Below the pieces are notes generated by a model, which did not search any database, was not told where the DNA came from, and worked only from the letters and a program-made list of their open reading frames with translations. A program made the translations under genes and the position numbers. A stretch of DNA of 64,000 bases from Crambe crambe. Taxonomy: Eukaryota > Porifera > Demospongiae > Poecilosclerida > Crambeidae. Below are positions 1-11,964 of the stretch, one piece after another. Location of the stretch: contig OZ004591.1 in the NCBI GenBank assembly GCA_963924555.1, positions 3,658,001-3,722,000 of the forward strand. Reading direction: 5' to 3'. How positions within the stretch are numbered: the first letter of the stretch is position 1; every line of letters starts with the position of its first letter.

Positions 1-1
1 A

Positions 2-822
2 AGCAGTGCCTTTGTTTACGGTTGGGTTCTATTTGCTGATCGTCTTTCCAATGGAGTAGGAGTGTGGACCATCCAATATTTAACCCCTGCACAGGATTTG
101 TGAGTCAGAAAATTGTACAATTTATATAGAGGCCAAAGAAAAAAATCAAAAATCATACACCTAACCAACCATTTAAAATTGCATAGTAGAGTACAGTTGT
201 GGTCAAATTATAAGGTAAGTCTTTGACTATTATGTTATAGGGTAGGTTCATTGAAGGCCAAGCAAACTTTTTATCTCATCCAATTTCGTCAGCAAAGTAT
301 TGAATTTTGACGAGGCATTTCAGTAATAACCAAAAATTAGCAGCATTTCCCCCTAATTAAGTAGCTAGACTTGGCATCCAAAGTTCAGTAAAACTGACAT
401 CAAATATTGACCTCCCTCCCTCATGGAAATCTTGTGATGATAAATAGCAAATTTTAGTGTGTGTGGCTTAAGTGTTTCGTATTTTTTTAATGTTAATTTC
501 ATAGACGAGGTGAATACTACCGACATGTACTAGTGTATGTCCCATTTGTGGGGTCAGGTCTAGGACTGCTAATATTGATCATTTTTGCTCTCCTTGATAT
601 GAAGAAAAGAAAGCAAGCTGATACAATTGCTGTAAGTCTAACAGACATACTTTACTAGTTAAAATCATAAACACTAATTTTCAGAGAACTTCTGATCAGC
701 AAGTAGCCATTGAAAGCGAAGAAAGCAAATCTGTTTCCTCACTTGTTAATTCTGTGAATTATGGAATAAATAGTACCACTGAAAACGTGCAGATAAATCT
801 TTCTTTTGAAGATTCTGGATAG
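2..822 (+). CDS. MFSD12: MFSD12-like major facilitator transporter, 3' end (partial)
   Basis: This is the last part of a gene that enters from the left edge. Exons are <2-99, 505-631 and 685-822 (stop TAG 820-822), joined by GT-AG introns that keep phase. The first segment encodes FADRLSNGVGVWTIQYLTP, which matches the late-membrane-segment motif of MFSD12 proteins (DKLSNG...IQ.L.P) as I know it. The second encodes a basic YYR followed by a hydrophobic helix (VPFVGSGLGLLILIIFALLD) and a positive-inside KKRKQ stop. The third is a polar, serine-rich cytoplasmic tail. MFSD12 is a GPH-type MFS protein needed for cysteine import into lysosomes and melanosomes; that function is known from vertebrates and is inferred here. 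Only the C-terminal sixth or so is present. It converges on the receptor gene that ends at 1084. Confidence 0.7.
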
Positions 823-1083
823 GCAAAAAGACGTTTGCAAATGTAGAGCTGCTGGATTGTCATGTGCGTGATTAATACTTAGTTTATTTCGTGTGCATAC
901 ATTATTTTTCAAGGAGTCTAAATGTTTTGTAGTTCAATTTTTTTTGTACAAATATTTATTTTGAACAATGAGTACTGAAATTAAAAATTATCAGTGCAAT
1001 AATGCATACTTTTTTATTTGGCACAAGCAAACAAAAAGTAAGTCATAAAAATGATTACAAACATAATGGTGTCCATGCTTCAC
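823..1083. other. Convergent intergenic spacer
   Basis: AT-rich 261-bp gap between the stop codons of two convergent genes. It must hold both 3' UTRs. No canonical AATAAA is seen on the plus strand for the MFSD12-like gene. Confidence 0.6.
1013..1018 (-). terminator. Poly(A) signal AATAAA of the beta-helix receptor gene
   Basis: TTTATT on the plus strand reads AATAAA on the minus strand, 66 nt past the stop codon at 1084. The position suits a 3'-end processing signal. Confidence 0.5.
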
Positions 1084-4000
1084 CTAGCTTATACGTGAAT
1101 ACTGCAACTGAGAATGTAATACTTCTCTGTTCTCATCCATCGTATATTCCTCAAGATTTATTTCTGATAAGGTCGGCTTTCTTTCTACTCTCCCAAAAAT
1201 ATCGGAGTCAGAAAAGGCATATTTCTCATTTGCAACATCATGGTGAGAAGTCTTGCGAACTAGTTTCCTAGCAATAAAACAAAACATTAACTACCAAAAT
1301 TAAGAAATTATGGAGGAAGATCATGGAAGTCTTTAGATAACAGTAACTGAGTTAACAAAATCACCACTCATTACATGAGCAAGTTCATAAGTTGCTATAA
1401 GGGAGGAAAAGTCTGGTATATGATAATACATACAAGTAGGGGTGACTACACTAAAAATCCAGTCTTAAAAAGGACTATTATGTCTGGCATGACTTCTACT
1501 TAAAATTTTCAAAATTAATGTGGTTGTATCCATTCATTGGTTATTTTATCTTCTCTGTTTCTAACTGCTTATCAATTGCCTTTCTTTAAATGATTATTCA
1601 AAGCTTCATTGTTCGTGTACTTCTTGATGTCCTCTTACTTCCACTATGACTAGTAATCTTGAAGTTTCAGGTGTATGAAAGCTAAGAATTATTGTTGGTT
1701 TGGTGTCCTACACAGACTTCAAGTTAGAGTAGGTAGGTAGGAAAATATTTTAAAATAAATAATGCTGGTACTTGGAATGAGAGAAAACATGTTTAGCAGG
1801 TGCATGCTAGCCTTCTGCTGCTTTTAATGAAATCATACACTATCACTGTCACAAAAAATACAGAATCTTAATTTTTTTGGATGAAAAGTAGGCAAATTCA
1901 GACTAGTGTTCTTTGGAAGCTTGGAACCACATCACTTTTTGTACTGGGCATGCTCAGTAGTTTAAATTATTGGTCAAAAAATGGGTAGGTAGGAGGACAC
2001 CAAACCAATGATTAATTTTATTAGTGATGGCCTAATAGTCAAAATTCAAATTGATCGTTTAATTTTCTTGGGGTATATACATTGCTCTTGTGTTGCCCCA
2101 TTGTGCATGCTCGCATGCACAGAAAGGGGTTATAGTCAGGCGGATATGTGCACTGAAATACAAGAATCGTTCCATTTTGGGTTACAAGTGTCAAACTTGG
2201 TATAAGTAAAGATTATGGGATCAGAAACAGTTTTGGAAGTGGAGCCACCTGCAAAAATGTTTTGATCTGAGAATTTTCCAGCACTTCTCATAATAACGTT
2301 TTCACGAAAATTAAAAAATTTCGCTCACCATATACTTTCAATGCACGAAATTAAAAACGCAAAAATATTTTGTCAGTATCATACACAATAGGTAACACAT
2401 TTTCATGCTTGCCATGCACTGGGCAGCATTAGGCTCTATTCCCTGCACTAGGCAGATTCATTCATGCACTAGGCACTATAGACCCTAGTGCACATTTGCA
2501 AGTATCTTGCAGTCACGTGATGGTAGCTAATCTGGATGAATTTTTCAGCCATGAGAACCAAGTATGTCCTCCTTCACTGTTCCAGCATGGTTGGGAAACA
2601 AAGCTGACCTTTTGCACTGTCTGGAGAACTGCATAGAGCTGAATGATAAACCAGAAGCAGGGTAACTACAAAAATAAGCTCATTGCTCATAATTAAAATA
2701 CCTCACCCACATGCAGATTTCACTTGTCCTTTATCCCACTAGTTGAATTATAGTCTACCAGTCAGTTTCTGTGGATAGATGCTAACAATTTGCTTTCTTG
2801 GTGAAGCATATGTCACAGATGGTGATTACCAAGCAGATAGTTACTACAAATGGTTCTGAAGTTTGTGCATCCCTACATAGGACACCAATGGTTTGCCCCG
2901 GCCCCCCTTGTGACTATGAGGAGGCTGATACACGGATTCAAAATCGATGAAGCTTGCCGAGAATTGTTCATCAAGAACTAAAATAATTTTTGCGTTTTTA
3001 ATTTTGTGCATTGAAAGTATATGGTGAGCAAAAATTTTAATTTTTGTGAAGACCGTTATTATGAAATCCTCAGATCAAAAAAAATTTTTGCAGGTGGCTC
3101 CACTTCCAAAACTGTTTCTGATGCCATAATCTTTAGTTTGACACTTGTAACCCAAAGGGGAACGATTTTTTCACATATCCGCCTGACTATTAAGAAATCA
3201 GTTGGATTCACTATATTATGTCTGTGGCAGAAAAATTTGAAAACTTGTAAAATACGCACTAATTTGACACTTATTGTCATACTAACGTTATATAATGTTG
3301 ATTGCATAAAAAAAAACGCTCTCTTGGTAGCTGGCTCTGCCTCCAAAGCTATCAGTTTCGATCCTGTCGGATATTAATAATAATAGATTGCATGTGGATT
3401 TTAATGATCATTCAATCCTTAATAAATTGGGAGCTGAACAAGGTTGTACCACCTAGGCTAATGCTACAGGCTTATACAGCGTGGCATTGAACTCTATGAG
3501 CTCTAGTTTTTGTCTGCCAGACATTTTACCTGTTGCAGCTAATGACACCCCCTGCCTCTTAGAATCATGATTCAAGTGTGCATTTTCAATCCTGAGATGG
3601 CCCTTAAGCTAAGGGTTTTATAATATGAATATGTAGGTGGAGGACAGATTAATTGATCTGGGTTTGCCTAACCATCTGGCCAGCTTCTTGTCATCTGACT
3701 GGTAATTATTGGAACCAGTCTATTCTAGTTAGCTATCTCCAGCTGACCCGCTAGCTCCATCAGTGAAACCAACGGAGACACAACTCCTCTTTGAACCAAT
3801 CAAGCCTAGCTAAGACACTTGATAGCAAAGACTCTTTCAAGTTGCATTGGTAGCCATACGAACACATTACTTCCTTCATCAACAGCTTGCACAGAATGAG
3901 GTGAGTAAATCTAGCACTGGAAGAGCAAACTTTGAATGCATCTTATTGCTCAAATAATGATGATGTAACTTTTATTACGATTTGTTGCATGAAAATATAG

Positions 4001-7000
4001 TGAGTCCCTTTAATTCAAGGACTGGAGTGCATGTGCATGCAATTTATACCAGCCCTTTTGCTTTCCTCCACTCTGCAAAAAAAAAAGTGAGCCAGGGTAT
4101 GAGGCTAGTCAAACAGCTTGTGGTGGTCTAATTATTATTTTTTCATGAAGTGAAACTCTTGAAATCGATGTGGATTTGATTACTGCTAAATTGCTATAAT
4201 GCCGGCAATGAACTTTGAAGAATGACAAACTTCATAAAAAGTACGATCTGGTTGAGTGGACCCACATTATGTCTTGTGTCACCAGCTCTCCCTCTATGAT
4301 GACACAGACTACAATAAGTTGCATGCTCATACTTAGGGAAAATTTAATTAGTCACCACCTATTGGTAAAGGGTGAAGTGCATGCTAAGCAGACCTTAATT
4401 AGTGTTCATATGTACCTTGTAGAGCATGCCATCCAGATGCATATTCCAATGAGTGTTATTAGTAGAGGGGAGTAATAAAAAGGCAGCAAAGTGTACGATA
4501 GACGTGATAAGTCAAGCTGGTAATCCAGACATGAGTCGGTAGTGTTCAATTTCTTGAAGAATACATTGTTCAACTCTTCCTTAGCTTGAGTGGTGTTTCT
4601 GATGAAGAGTAGGATCAACACATCAGTGCAAATTACTGCTTCAAGAATATTGCTGATGATATTTGCATAGGGCCAAACCAGTCCAGTGATAACCATAGCA
4701 ACTGAAAGAACCAACATGGTGGGATACTGCAAATGAATTAATTTCAGCAATGTGAATTCAATGCACATATGGGTTGGCAGGGATTTTAAGGAAGGGGGGC
4801 GCTAATTAAGGAGGGGGGAGGGGGAGCTAAGTGCTGGCTGCTGACAAATATTATTGGGGTTAGCTCAGGGAGGGGCAAAATGCCCCCCTCCCCTGGCCCC
4901 ACCTAAAAAAAAATCCGAGTGAACTCCATGCCCAAGTTGTAAACTGTGGTCTTGGGCTGAAGCATCTTCCATAATGAAAATAGCTAGCTACAGAATACCA
5001 GCTAAGTGGGAAGTGGGTACAATTTTAAAGTGGGTCTTCAATGGGATGTAAGAGTGATCATAGCATGGCCAGTGGTTGCTATGGGCCAGCTACATGCACT
5101 CTATTTTGAATATATCATTCGACTGATTGTATAGATATGCAGGGGTATAATCTTGATATTTTATTTGGTCAGGCTATCCTGACCACACAGTGTGCAAAGT
5201 GCACCATCTAGGGGGCTCTGGGAGCATCCCCCCCCCCCCCCCCCCCCCCCCCCGGAAAATTTTGTGATTTAGGGTCTGTTTTAATGTCCAGCAATGCAAC
5301 ATCTTTGAGATTCAAAGATTCAGTGAATCTCAAAAAAATATTCATCCGGCCAAAGCTGGACTGGCATTAATGGAGATCACCCCCCTGATATATCAGGTGA
5401 GCTATCATATGATTCTGTTGTCCCTTCCCAATACACACATGTGAATGCATGCACATCACATGCACATCACATGCACATCACATGCACATAGCTAATGTGT
5501 AGCTAGCTACTCTCATGCAGGCGAACTTACATCATTGGCTGGAAAGATAACAATGGCAATGACCAATATAAATCTTTTAGCAAGTTCAACAGCTGGCCAC
5601 CATTTATACTGATCTTTGAACGGACTGGAAAGTGGGATTATAAGATGACGTTCAATTTGAAAATACCTTATCTATAAATGATGAAAACACGTATACCAAC
5701 TGCCATAAAATACCAACTGCCATAAAGGACCTGTACCTTTCCAATTGCAATTGCAGCCACTAAAGGAATGGAAAGAAGACAGACAATCAGTATGAATATG
5801 GCAAAAAGAGCCAGAGGAAGATGATGGCCTTGGTAACACTCAATGTCTCCACTCACATACCATCTCTGCGAGCATATATGAGATAACAGTGGATGGAGTT
5901 GTGGTGTATGCAGTACACAACTCACCCATGAGAACACAGACATTGCTATGGATATTTTAGGACAATAGATGATTGATATTGATGTGTATACGATATGAAT
6001 ATACATGAGGTTCATTATCCACCATAAGCCATGCCACTCCTTTGCACATAATTTAAATTGATGACATTTGCAGTATCTGAAACAGGAATTGAAAATGAAA
6101 CCATTAGGTTATGTAGCTAATCATTATTATGCAATTTGGTGAGAAATTTTGAACAGAACATTACCTCATGCTGAACAGCACAAATGGACACACGAGAAGA
6201 GCTACGAGCAAAGGGATATATCTGATGAAGTAAGACAGAAGAGGGCTTAGTTGCTCAGACAAACAGAAGTCATATGCAAAATAGAAACTGGAAGCACCAG
6301 TTATGTATTTGAGCTGAAAGAAAAAATTATTAACATGAACTAGCTAATATTAACTAATTAACTAGCTAGAATACTAGTCAATATTAGTAAACTCTAATAA
6401 TTAATATCAACTAGCTAGTAAACTGGTAGTATACTCTTACCGGGATGTAGACTTTTTCAAATGTTGGTGGGAAATCTTCAGCAATATAAGGAAGAATCTA
6501 AGTAACAGTTATAGTGAATTCGACAGTTGCCGTGATGATAATAGCCATAGAAACATACTTGCAAATAACAGATGCAGGGAAATAGCCAGGCTGGAAACTG
6601 AATGCTAACAATCATCAATATGACAAACACAGCAGCATCAGCGATTACTGCAATACAGAGCAGAGAAAGATGATAAATTTAAGTGGTGTTCTGATACGAG
6701 AAAGCGAGTCCTTTTTACTAGCGACTGCATTGCGTGACATGGGCACAGGTCTATTCATGAAGCTATAATATGGTGCATGCTGTTGGATAATTGCAGTGTC
6801 CACTCACTCAATCCAAAGATCCACAGAATAGAAGTATTTGAGCATGACACACAGTGATTAAGAAGTGAACTGAATCCCATTCCACTTCTACAGCTTCCAC
6901 AAAGTATGCCTACAATGTGTATATAAGTAAGGCAACGTGGTTTGGGAAGAACCTGTTGGCATGTTTACGTAGGCTGTTTTATGGTCTTACTAGCACTTTC

Positions 7001-10000
7001 TAAAATGATAAAGCAGCCATTCTTACTCATTAGAGAATCAGTTCATTGTTTGGCTATAACATCTCATTCTGTCATTTTATGCACATGAAAGAATAACCAC
7101 AACTACATGTGTACATACATGCAACATGTACCTTGTCTATTGCAAGTGCATTGGCTCTTGGGATTGCTCCCATTGAAGATGTTGGAGCAATACTGCTTTC
7201 CAGTACTGCTGATCCCTATAGAGCACCGACAGTATTGGAAAGGACAAGGGTAGGTAAGGAGAGTGGAAGCACTGGCCCAGTACCCATTCTAAACAATAAA
7301 GAGTGAGTGGTTAATCCTTTATTATGTATGTAGAACATGCACCATCATAAAACATCCAAGTTGAAAGGTGTCTAATGACATAATTGTAATGCAGGCACAC
7401 ACAGGCATGCGTAGTATGTGTCTCAAGTTCACAAAACATTTAAGTTGAAAGGTGTCTAATGACATGATTGTAATGCAGGTATGTATCTCAAGTGCTTCTA
7501 TAAAATGGTGAAATGTGCTGAGGACTATCCACTGAATCCCCCCAAAATTTTTTAAAAAGTCGCTTCTACCTCACTTATTCCACTTACTCTGATTTGAATA
7601 TCAGTACCATTGCAATTCACAATTCCATCATTCTGGAGGTCACACTGACAAGTATATGATTCTCTTGAAATGTCACTTTGTAGGATATACCCAGCAGGAC
7701 ACGGAGAAATAGTGATGTTAAAAACTTCACTCATAGAGTACTAGAAAAAATATCATAGCTTGAAACCTGTTAACTAGTCTATATTAGTAGCCTCATACCC
7801 AGGCCCCCTGGGAATGAGGCTAACATTATAGATGTACCTTCGCTAGTACTGATTCAACAAGGACTTGATTAGAGGTATTTATCAATGAGGCTGAAGATAT
7901 GTGAATGGACAGTCCAACACCATCTTGATTAGCATTAGTCAGTGAAATCACAGAAGGATCAAATCTGGTCTCCTATGCAGGGATGGGTGCACAAATCAAT
8001 TACTCTATTAAGTTATATAAAGCAGCTGCCACAAAGGAAAAAAAAGAAGAAGAAGAAGAATGTATCAGGCCCATGTGCAGTATACAAAGGTGTGCCATAA
8101 ACCCTTTCCCCCATGGCTTGAGTGCATGTGTTTTCCACCCTGTACCGGTTTTGTATGTACATATCACAACTCAAATTTACAGCGTAACTATATACATGCA
8201 TACTTGAGAAACTTCTCCAGAAACTCTCGTCATTTTCACATCAGAGAATCGCAAGACTGAAATAGTGGATTGGTTAAGCTCATCATAAACTTTGACACTG
8301 ACTTGTACACGTTCTCCTGGATATGCTGTCACCTAACCAGGGTATTGATGCAAAACATAAGAAGATGGCATTAGACTGCTATAGCCAATAACTCACATTA
8401 TCACTTGAGACCTGTAACCGTCCTTCATGTGTTTGGACATACCACTTGGGGTCAGTTGCATTGGGAGAATGGGCAGAATTCACATTATCATTGCTATGTG
8501 TGCCACATATAAATAAAAACGTGACTTACTGCATTCACTTGATACCTAGATCATTCACCATTAATTAAAAACCAGCTCATAGAGTGGTTGATCAGCTTGG
8601 TCAAGAATTGAGTTAGAGCAGATATAGCGAATGATCAAAGGATCAAGTGAATGCAATAAAACATACATAGACACCAAGTCAACAGATATAATATGGGAGA
8701 CCAAAAAAAAAAAAAAAAAAAAAGATACCAGTGCTGACCATAACTATAATAATTGTTATCATCTATTCTATTCTTACTGTACCTGTAAGTAATAGATTTC
8801 CATCTGAATGCTTGAGAACGATTAAAGAATGGCCTTTGTCCTCCCTCCACTCCAGTCCATGAGCACAACCCAATTTGATTAGTATACACTGCTGATCCCA
8901 GACGTGCTCTATTCCCAGAAAAAAACACAGATACCTGTGTACAAAATTAATATGAAATCTAGAATTAACCCTGAATAGAAAGAAGTAAAATCTAGCATTA
9001 ACCCCAAATAATGATGGGGAAAAACACATAAACAGAAAGAAATGAACGAATGCTTGACACTTGTATTGTGAACTGCGTAGTAATCGAAGTTAAACTTTGT
9101 TGTTTGTGTTTGTGTTTTGTACTGGTCCCTATCATTATTTCAAGCACTTGGCTAGATTTCATTTCTTTCTGTTCATGTGTTTTTTCCCACCATTATTCCA
9201 CCCTTGAAGTGCACACTATTCAGTTATGTGTGCAGAGTGTTGAACATACCTGGCTCGGGTCTTTCTTGCTGAAAGATTCTGTCCGATCCTCCAGCAGTAA
9301 GACACAAAGAGGGTTGTATATGAGCTCAGTATAAAGTTTAGGGACATATATAGAGTTAACTACTATCCCTGCACCAAGGCTGCATAAATTTTATAATTAT
9401 TACAATTCATAAGCTTATAGGACTAAATTACTAACTTTCCAGAATTATTAAGAAAAAGTAGCTCCGATTCATCAGCAAGTTCGAGTTGTCCCAGAGAAAT
9501 GGCATAGAGTGCTCCATTATCACTACTTGTAGCTCCATTATTCAGGAACAGAAGTTGACCATCCAAGCGTACCAATGTTCCCAGAATCTATGTAGCAATC
9601 AGTTGGCAATTAGCTGTTATTTATACTTATAATCTGCTAGTGACTGACCGCTAAGGAATGTCCTTTGTTTCCAATGAAAGTGCTTGTTCCATGAAAATGG
9701 AGGGGAACATAGCTAGTACTAACAGTCCCTCCTCTTCCTCCATCATTATCAATGAAAGAGCTGCAACATTATGAATGAAAGTTCATTCTTTATAGGAATA
9801 TTGCTGCAGTTATTACTAGCCTCGTTCCACAGGCTCTCAGTGAAACAGGAAATGAGAGCCTGGGAACGAGGCTACAGTTGCTATGTCTACTAGATCAAGA
9901 TACATGTATCCTTCATATGAAATCTTTGAAATAATTATATATGGTCTATCTTTATCTAGCTATATCTTTTAAGCTTGGACAAGTGAATTTCAAGCTATTA

Positions 10001-11686
10001 AATGTATTTGAATACACAAGCAACAGTCAACACTTTCGGTATGCATAATAGAATACACAAACAAGTCCTAGAGCAAAGAAGAAGTATATAAAACTTGGCT
10101 TATAATAATGTGGTTAATAGTAATTCATGTACAGTATACACAAATCAGACTTTAGCCAGCGTACATGTGAGCCCTTGTTGATAGAGTTGACAATTTCTCA
10201 CATAATTACTGCCATATATTAAGTGAGTTACTCACCAGTTATTAAACTCCATTGGCTGTATGTTATCTCTGTTATCAAATATCACATTGGCAGAGGGTAT
10301 AATGAGTCCCACTGCTCCACCATACTCCACTGCCGTATTTCCTTCATATATGCAATTTTGGAAGCTGACAAAATTTCCAATTGCTCCTCCTTGAATCGAT
10401 CTAGCTGAAAAAGGAAACTGACATATTTTATTGAACCATTTCTGAATACAATGCAGCTTGATAGAGTTATTGCTCTTAACTCACATGCAATGAAAACATA
10501 ATTGCCTCCTCCAAAAGTAGCCTTATTGCGTATGAAATGGAGATCGTATGCGAACACTTTGTTGGTACTCCTTTCTGTTCCTCCTCTGGCGAATCCAATT
10601 TCAAGTCCCCCAGCACCACCAGGTGTTTCATTCTCAATGAATACTGTTTTATTCAGTGTAGTCACATGACCAGCTACCCCTCCCCAGCCCATGTAAAGCC
10701 CACCTCCATACGTCAATGCATAATTACTCTCAAAAGTACAACCATCAACTAGAACATGAACGGATACAACAGAATTCACATTGATAGCACAACCACCTCC
10801 TCGGCCTGTTGGAATGAAGTGTTGTAGCAGTTGAGATGTACTCTGCTGACCACCAACAGAAGCAAGGACTGAGTTATTACGGAAGATGTTATTTCTTACA
10901 ACAGAAGAGAAATTAGTATTGTCTGACTCTAAGTAATTGAATGCTATTGATAAACCACCAGCATGGCCACGCCAGTCATAGAGTTTCGTGACCATTACTG
11001 GACCATTATCTTCAAATATACAGTCAGAGACCACCACCTGTTGGCTGTTATATATATCCACAGCTCCTTGCAAAAAGTACCTGGATCAGTTATAATTTAG
11101 CTATCATACAACTTCAGAGCTAGCTACAGATAAAACTGCACTCAGCTCTTTATTAGATTATGTACCGGAAAGATGAGTTGGTCAATATCACTTCAGTTAC
11201 ATTGTCAAAGCCAATCACGCCATCACTTCCAGTGAAGTTCACATTCGATATTCTAACAGAGTGAGAGTTTCGAAAAGAAAGAGCGTAGGTGAACACAGGA
11301 GGTTTCTGTGATGGAGTTTGTAAATCGATCGAGACAGAATTTGGTTCATTAGCATGGATATACAAGTCCTTTGATATGATTACAGTGTCTTCAATTACAT
11401 GACTTCCTTGGTTGATAACTACTTCTATACAGCCTACATAAGCTGTATCTCTAGACAGAAGGAGTAATACATCACTGATATTGTTGCAGGTGAGATTGCG
11501 TTGTATTGATTCTGAGCCTCTGCAATATTCACCAAACACCTCATCAACCGTGATTACAGAAATGCATGAAGTGAAGTCAGTTTGATCACAACTGGTTTTA
11601 CAGACAACCTGGGAGAAGATAATTGTTAAAAAGATCACTTCGGTTCTATGCAGTTCCATTCTGGCTATTGGCCTCGATAGCCCCAC
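1084..11686 (-). CDS. Beta-helix ectodomain, multi-pass membrane receptor-like protein (21 exons, 1,254 aa)
   Basis: Exons (high to low): 11659-11166, 11080-10485, 10404-10236, 9760-9649, 9587-9436, 9379-9250, 8934-8783, 8493-8397, 8332-8204, 7972-7838, 7740-7588, 7288-7132, 6909-6808, 6647-6559, 6497-6441, 6313-6165, 6076-5926, 5865-5714, 5624-5531, 4726-4416, 1267-1084. Summed length is 3,765 nt, in phase at every junction. I prefer the ATG at 11659 because it puts a signal peptide (MELHRTEVIFLTIIFSQVVC) first; the ATG at 11686 adds nine residues. Residues about 90-510 are Asn/Gly-rich parallel beta-helix repeats (GGA, NNS, FxxN motifs). Residues about 735-850 form a Cys-rich neck ending GILCGSC. 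Residues about 855-1190 hold roughly seven hydrophobic helices with motifs ILPYIAEDFPPTFEKV and WYVSGDIECYQGHH. A 60-residue polar tail follows. Function is unknown; surface sensing or adhesion is an inference. The exon 18 donor lies in a 15-bp direct duplication, so that junction is the least certain. Confidence 0.78.
1695..2008. repeat. Small inverted-terminal-repeat (MITE-like) element
   Basis: The ends are inverted copies: TTGGTTTGGTGTCCT at 1695-1709 and AGGACACCAAACCAA at 1994-2008. GTAGGTAGGA occurs near both ends (about 1730 and 1985). About 314 bp long with no open reading frame of note. No clear target-site duplication was found. Confidence 0.45.
2131..3192. repeat. Foldback element with arms of about 215-245 bp
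   Basis: The left arm (2131-2373) and right arm (2981-3192) are imperfect inverted copies. Shared blocks include AGTCAGGCGGATATGTG, the TCAGAAACAGTTTTGGAAGT region, and ACCATATACTTTCAATGCAC. The 600-bp loop repeats TGCACTAGGCA-like words around 2415-2500. The transcribed intron could form a long hairpin. Confidence 0.7.
4781..4916. repeat. Short G/C-rich inverted-repeat element
   Basis: GGATTTTAAGGAAGGGGGGC at the left and GCCCCCCTCCCC...AAAAATCC at the right are roughly inverted. It lies in the intron between exons 19 and 20 of the beta-helix receptor gene. Probably a small non-autonomous element. Confidence 0.4.
5228..5253. repeat. Poly(C) tract, about 26 nt
   Basis: Uninterrupted run of C in an intron of the beta-helix receptor gene. 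Its length is likely polymorphic or error-prone in sequencing. Confidence 0.9.
5445..5489. repeat. 11-bp minisatellite (CATGCACATCA) x4
   Basis: Four consecutive copies of an 11-bp unit, in the intron between exons 19 and 20 of the beta-helix receptor gene. Confidence 0.85.
7351..7490. repeat. 84-bp direct duplication
   Basis: The words AACAT..AAGTTGAAAGGTG and TCTAATGACAT.ATTGTAA occur at 7351 and again at 7435, with period 84. The duplication lies wholly within the intron between exons 11 and 12. Confidence 0.75.
7788..7822. repeat. Short palindromic hairpin element, copy 1
   Basis: TAGCCTCATACCCAGG and CCTGGGAATGAGGCTA form an almost perfect inverted repeat with a 3-nt loop. It is the same family as 9817-9874, and a half-copy (AGCCAGGGTATGAGGCTA) sits near 4090-4107. 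Confidence 0.7.
9817..9874. repeat. Short palindromic hairpin element, copy 2
   Basis: Inverted arms begin TAGCCTCGTTCC.CAGGCTC and end GAGCCTGGGAACGAGGCTA, with a loop of about 13 nt. It is in the intron between exons 3 and 4 of the beta-helix receptor gene. Confidence 0.75.
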
Positions 11687-11964
11687 CCATACAATAGATT
11701 GTACGTAGTCTGTATACGGTGGATTGCAGGTTGCTTGACATATACTTCAGCCAGCAAGGTCACATGGACCAATCAGATTCATGCTGACATCATTGCCTGC
11801 AAATCTGATTGGTCCATGTGACCTCCGTGGCTGAAGTACTAGTGTCAAGCAACCTGCAATCCACTGTACACAATCTACGGTTATTGCTTCGCAAGTAGCC
11901 TCTACTGCGCATGCACAATAATTGGGGTCGAAGGGCACGTTGTAGCGTAGTGTAACAAGGGGAG
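11660..11964. promoter_or_regulatory. Divergent promoter shared by the two receptor genes
   Basis: Only 305 bp separate the two start codons, and the genes are transcribed away from each other. Most of the interval is the foldback element at 11690-11880. This carries a CCAAT box on each arm: GGACCAATCAG at 11766-11776 and its inverse at 11805-11815. Both match the NF-Y consensus RRCCAATSRS. No TATA box was recognised. Promoter function and any co-regulation are inferences from position and motif. Confidence 0.5.
11690..11880. repeat. Foldback element in the divergent promoter
   Basis: Arms of at least 60 bp (about 11719-11780 and 11802-11864) are inverted copies separated by a loop of about 20 bp. 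Weaker similarity extends to TAGATTGT at both outer ends. Confidence 0.8.

Larger units (their letters stand above)
1268..4415 (-). other. 3.1-kb last intron of the beta-helix receptor gene, filled with repeats
   Basis: The donor (AAG|GTACAT) and acceptor (GCTAG|GAAAC) restore phase exactly. All the other introns are well under 1 kb. The extra length comes from the inverted-repeat elements at 1695-2008 and 2131-3192. No coding sequence was recognised inside. Confidence 0.6.

Noticed and set aside
1002..1271. 89-codon plus-strand open frame
   Set aside because: It is antisense to the last exon of the beta-helix receptor gene, whose phase and splice sites are consistent.
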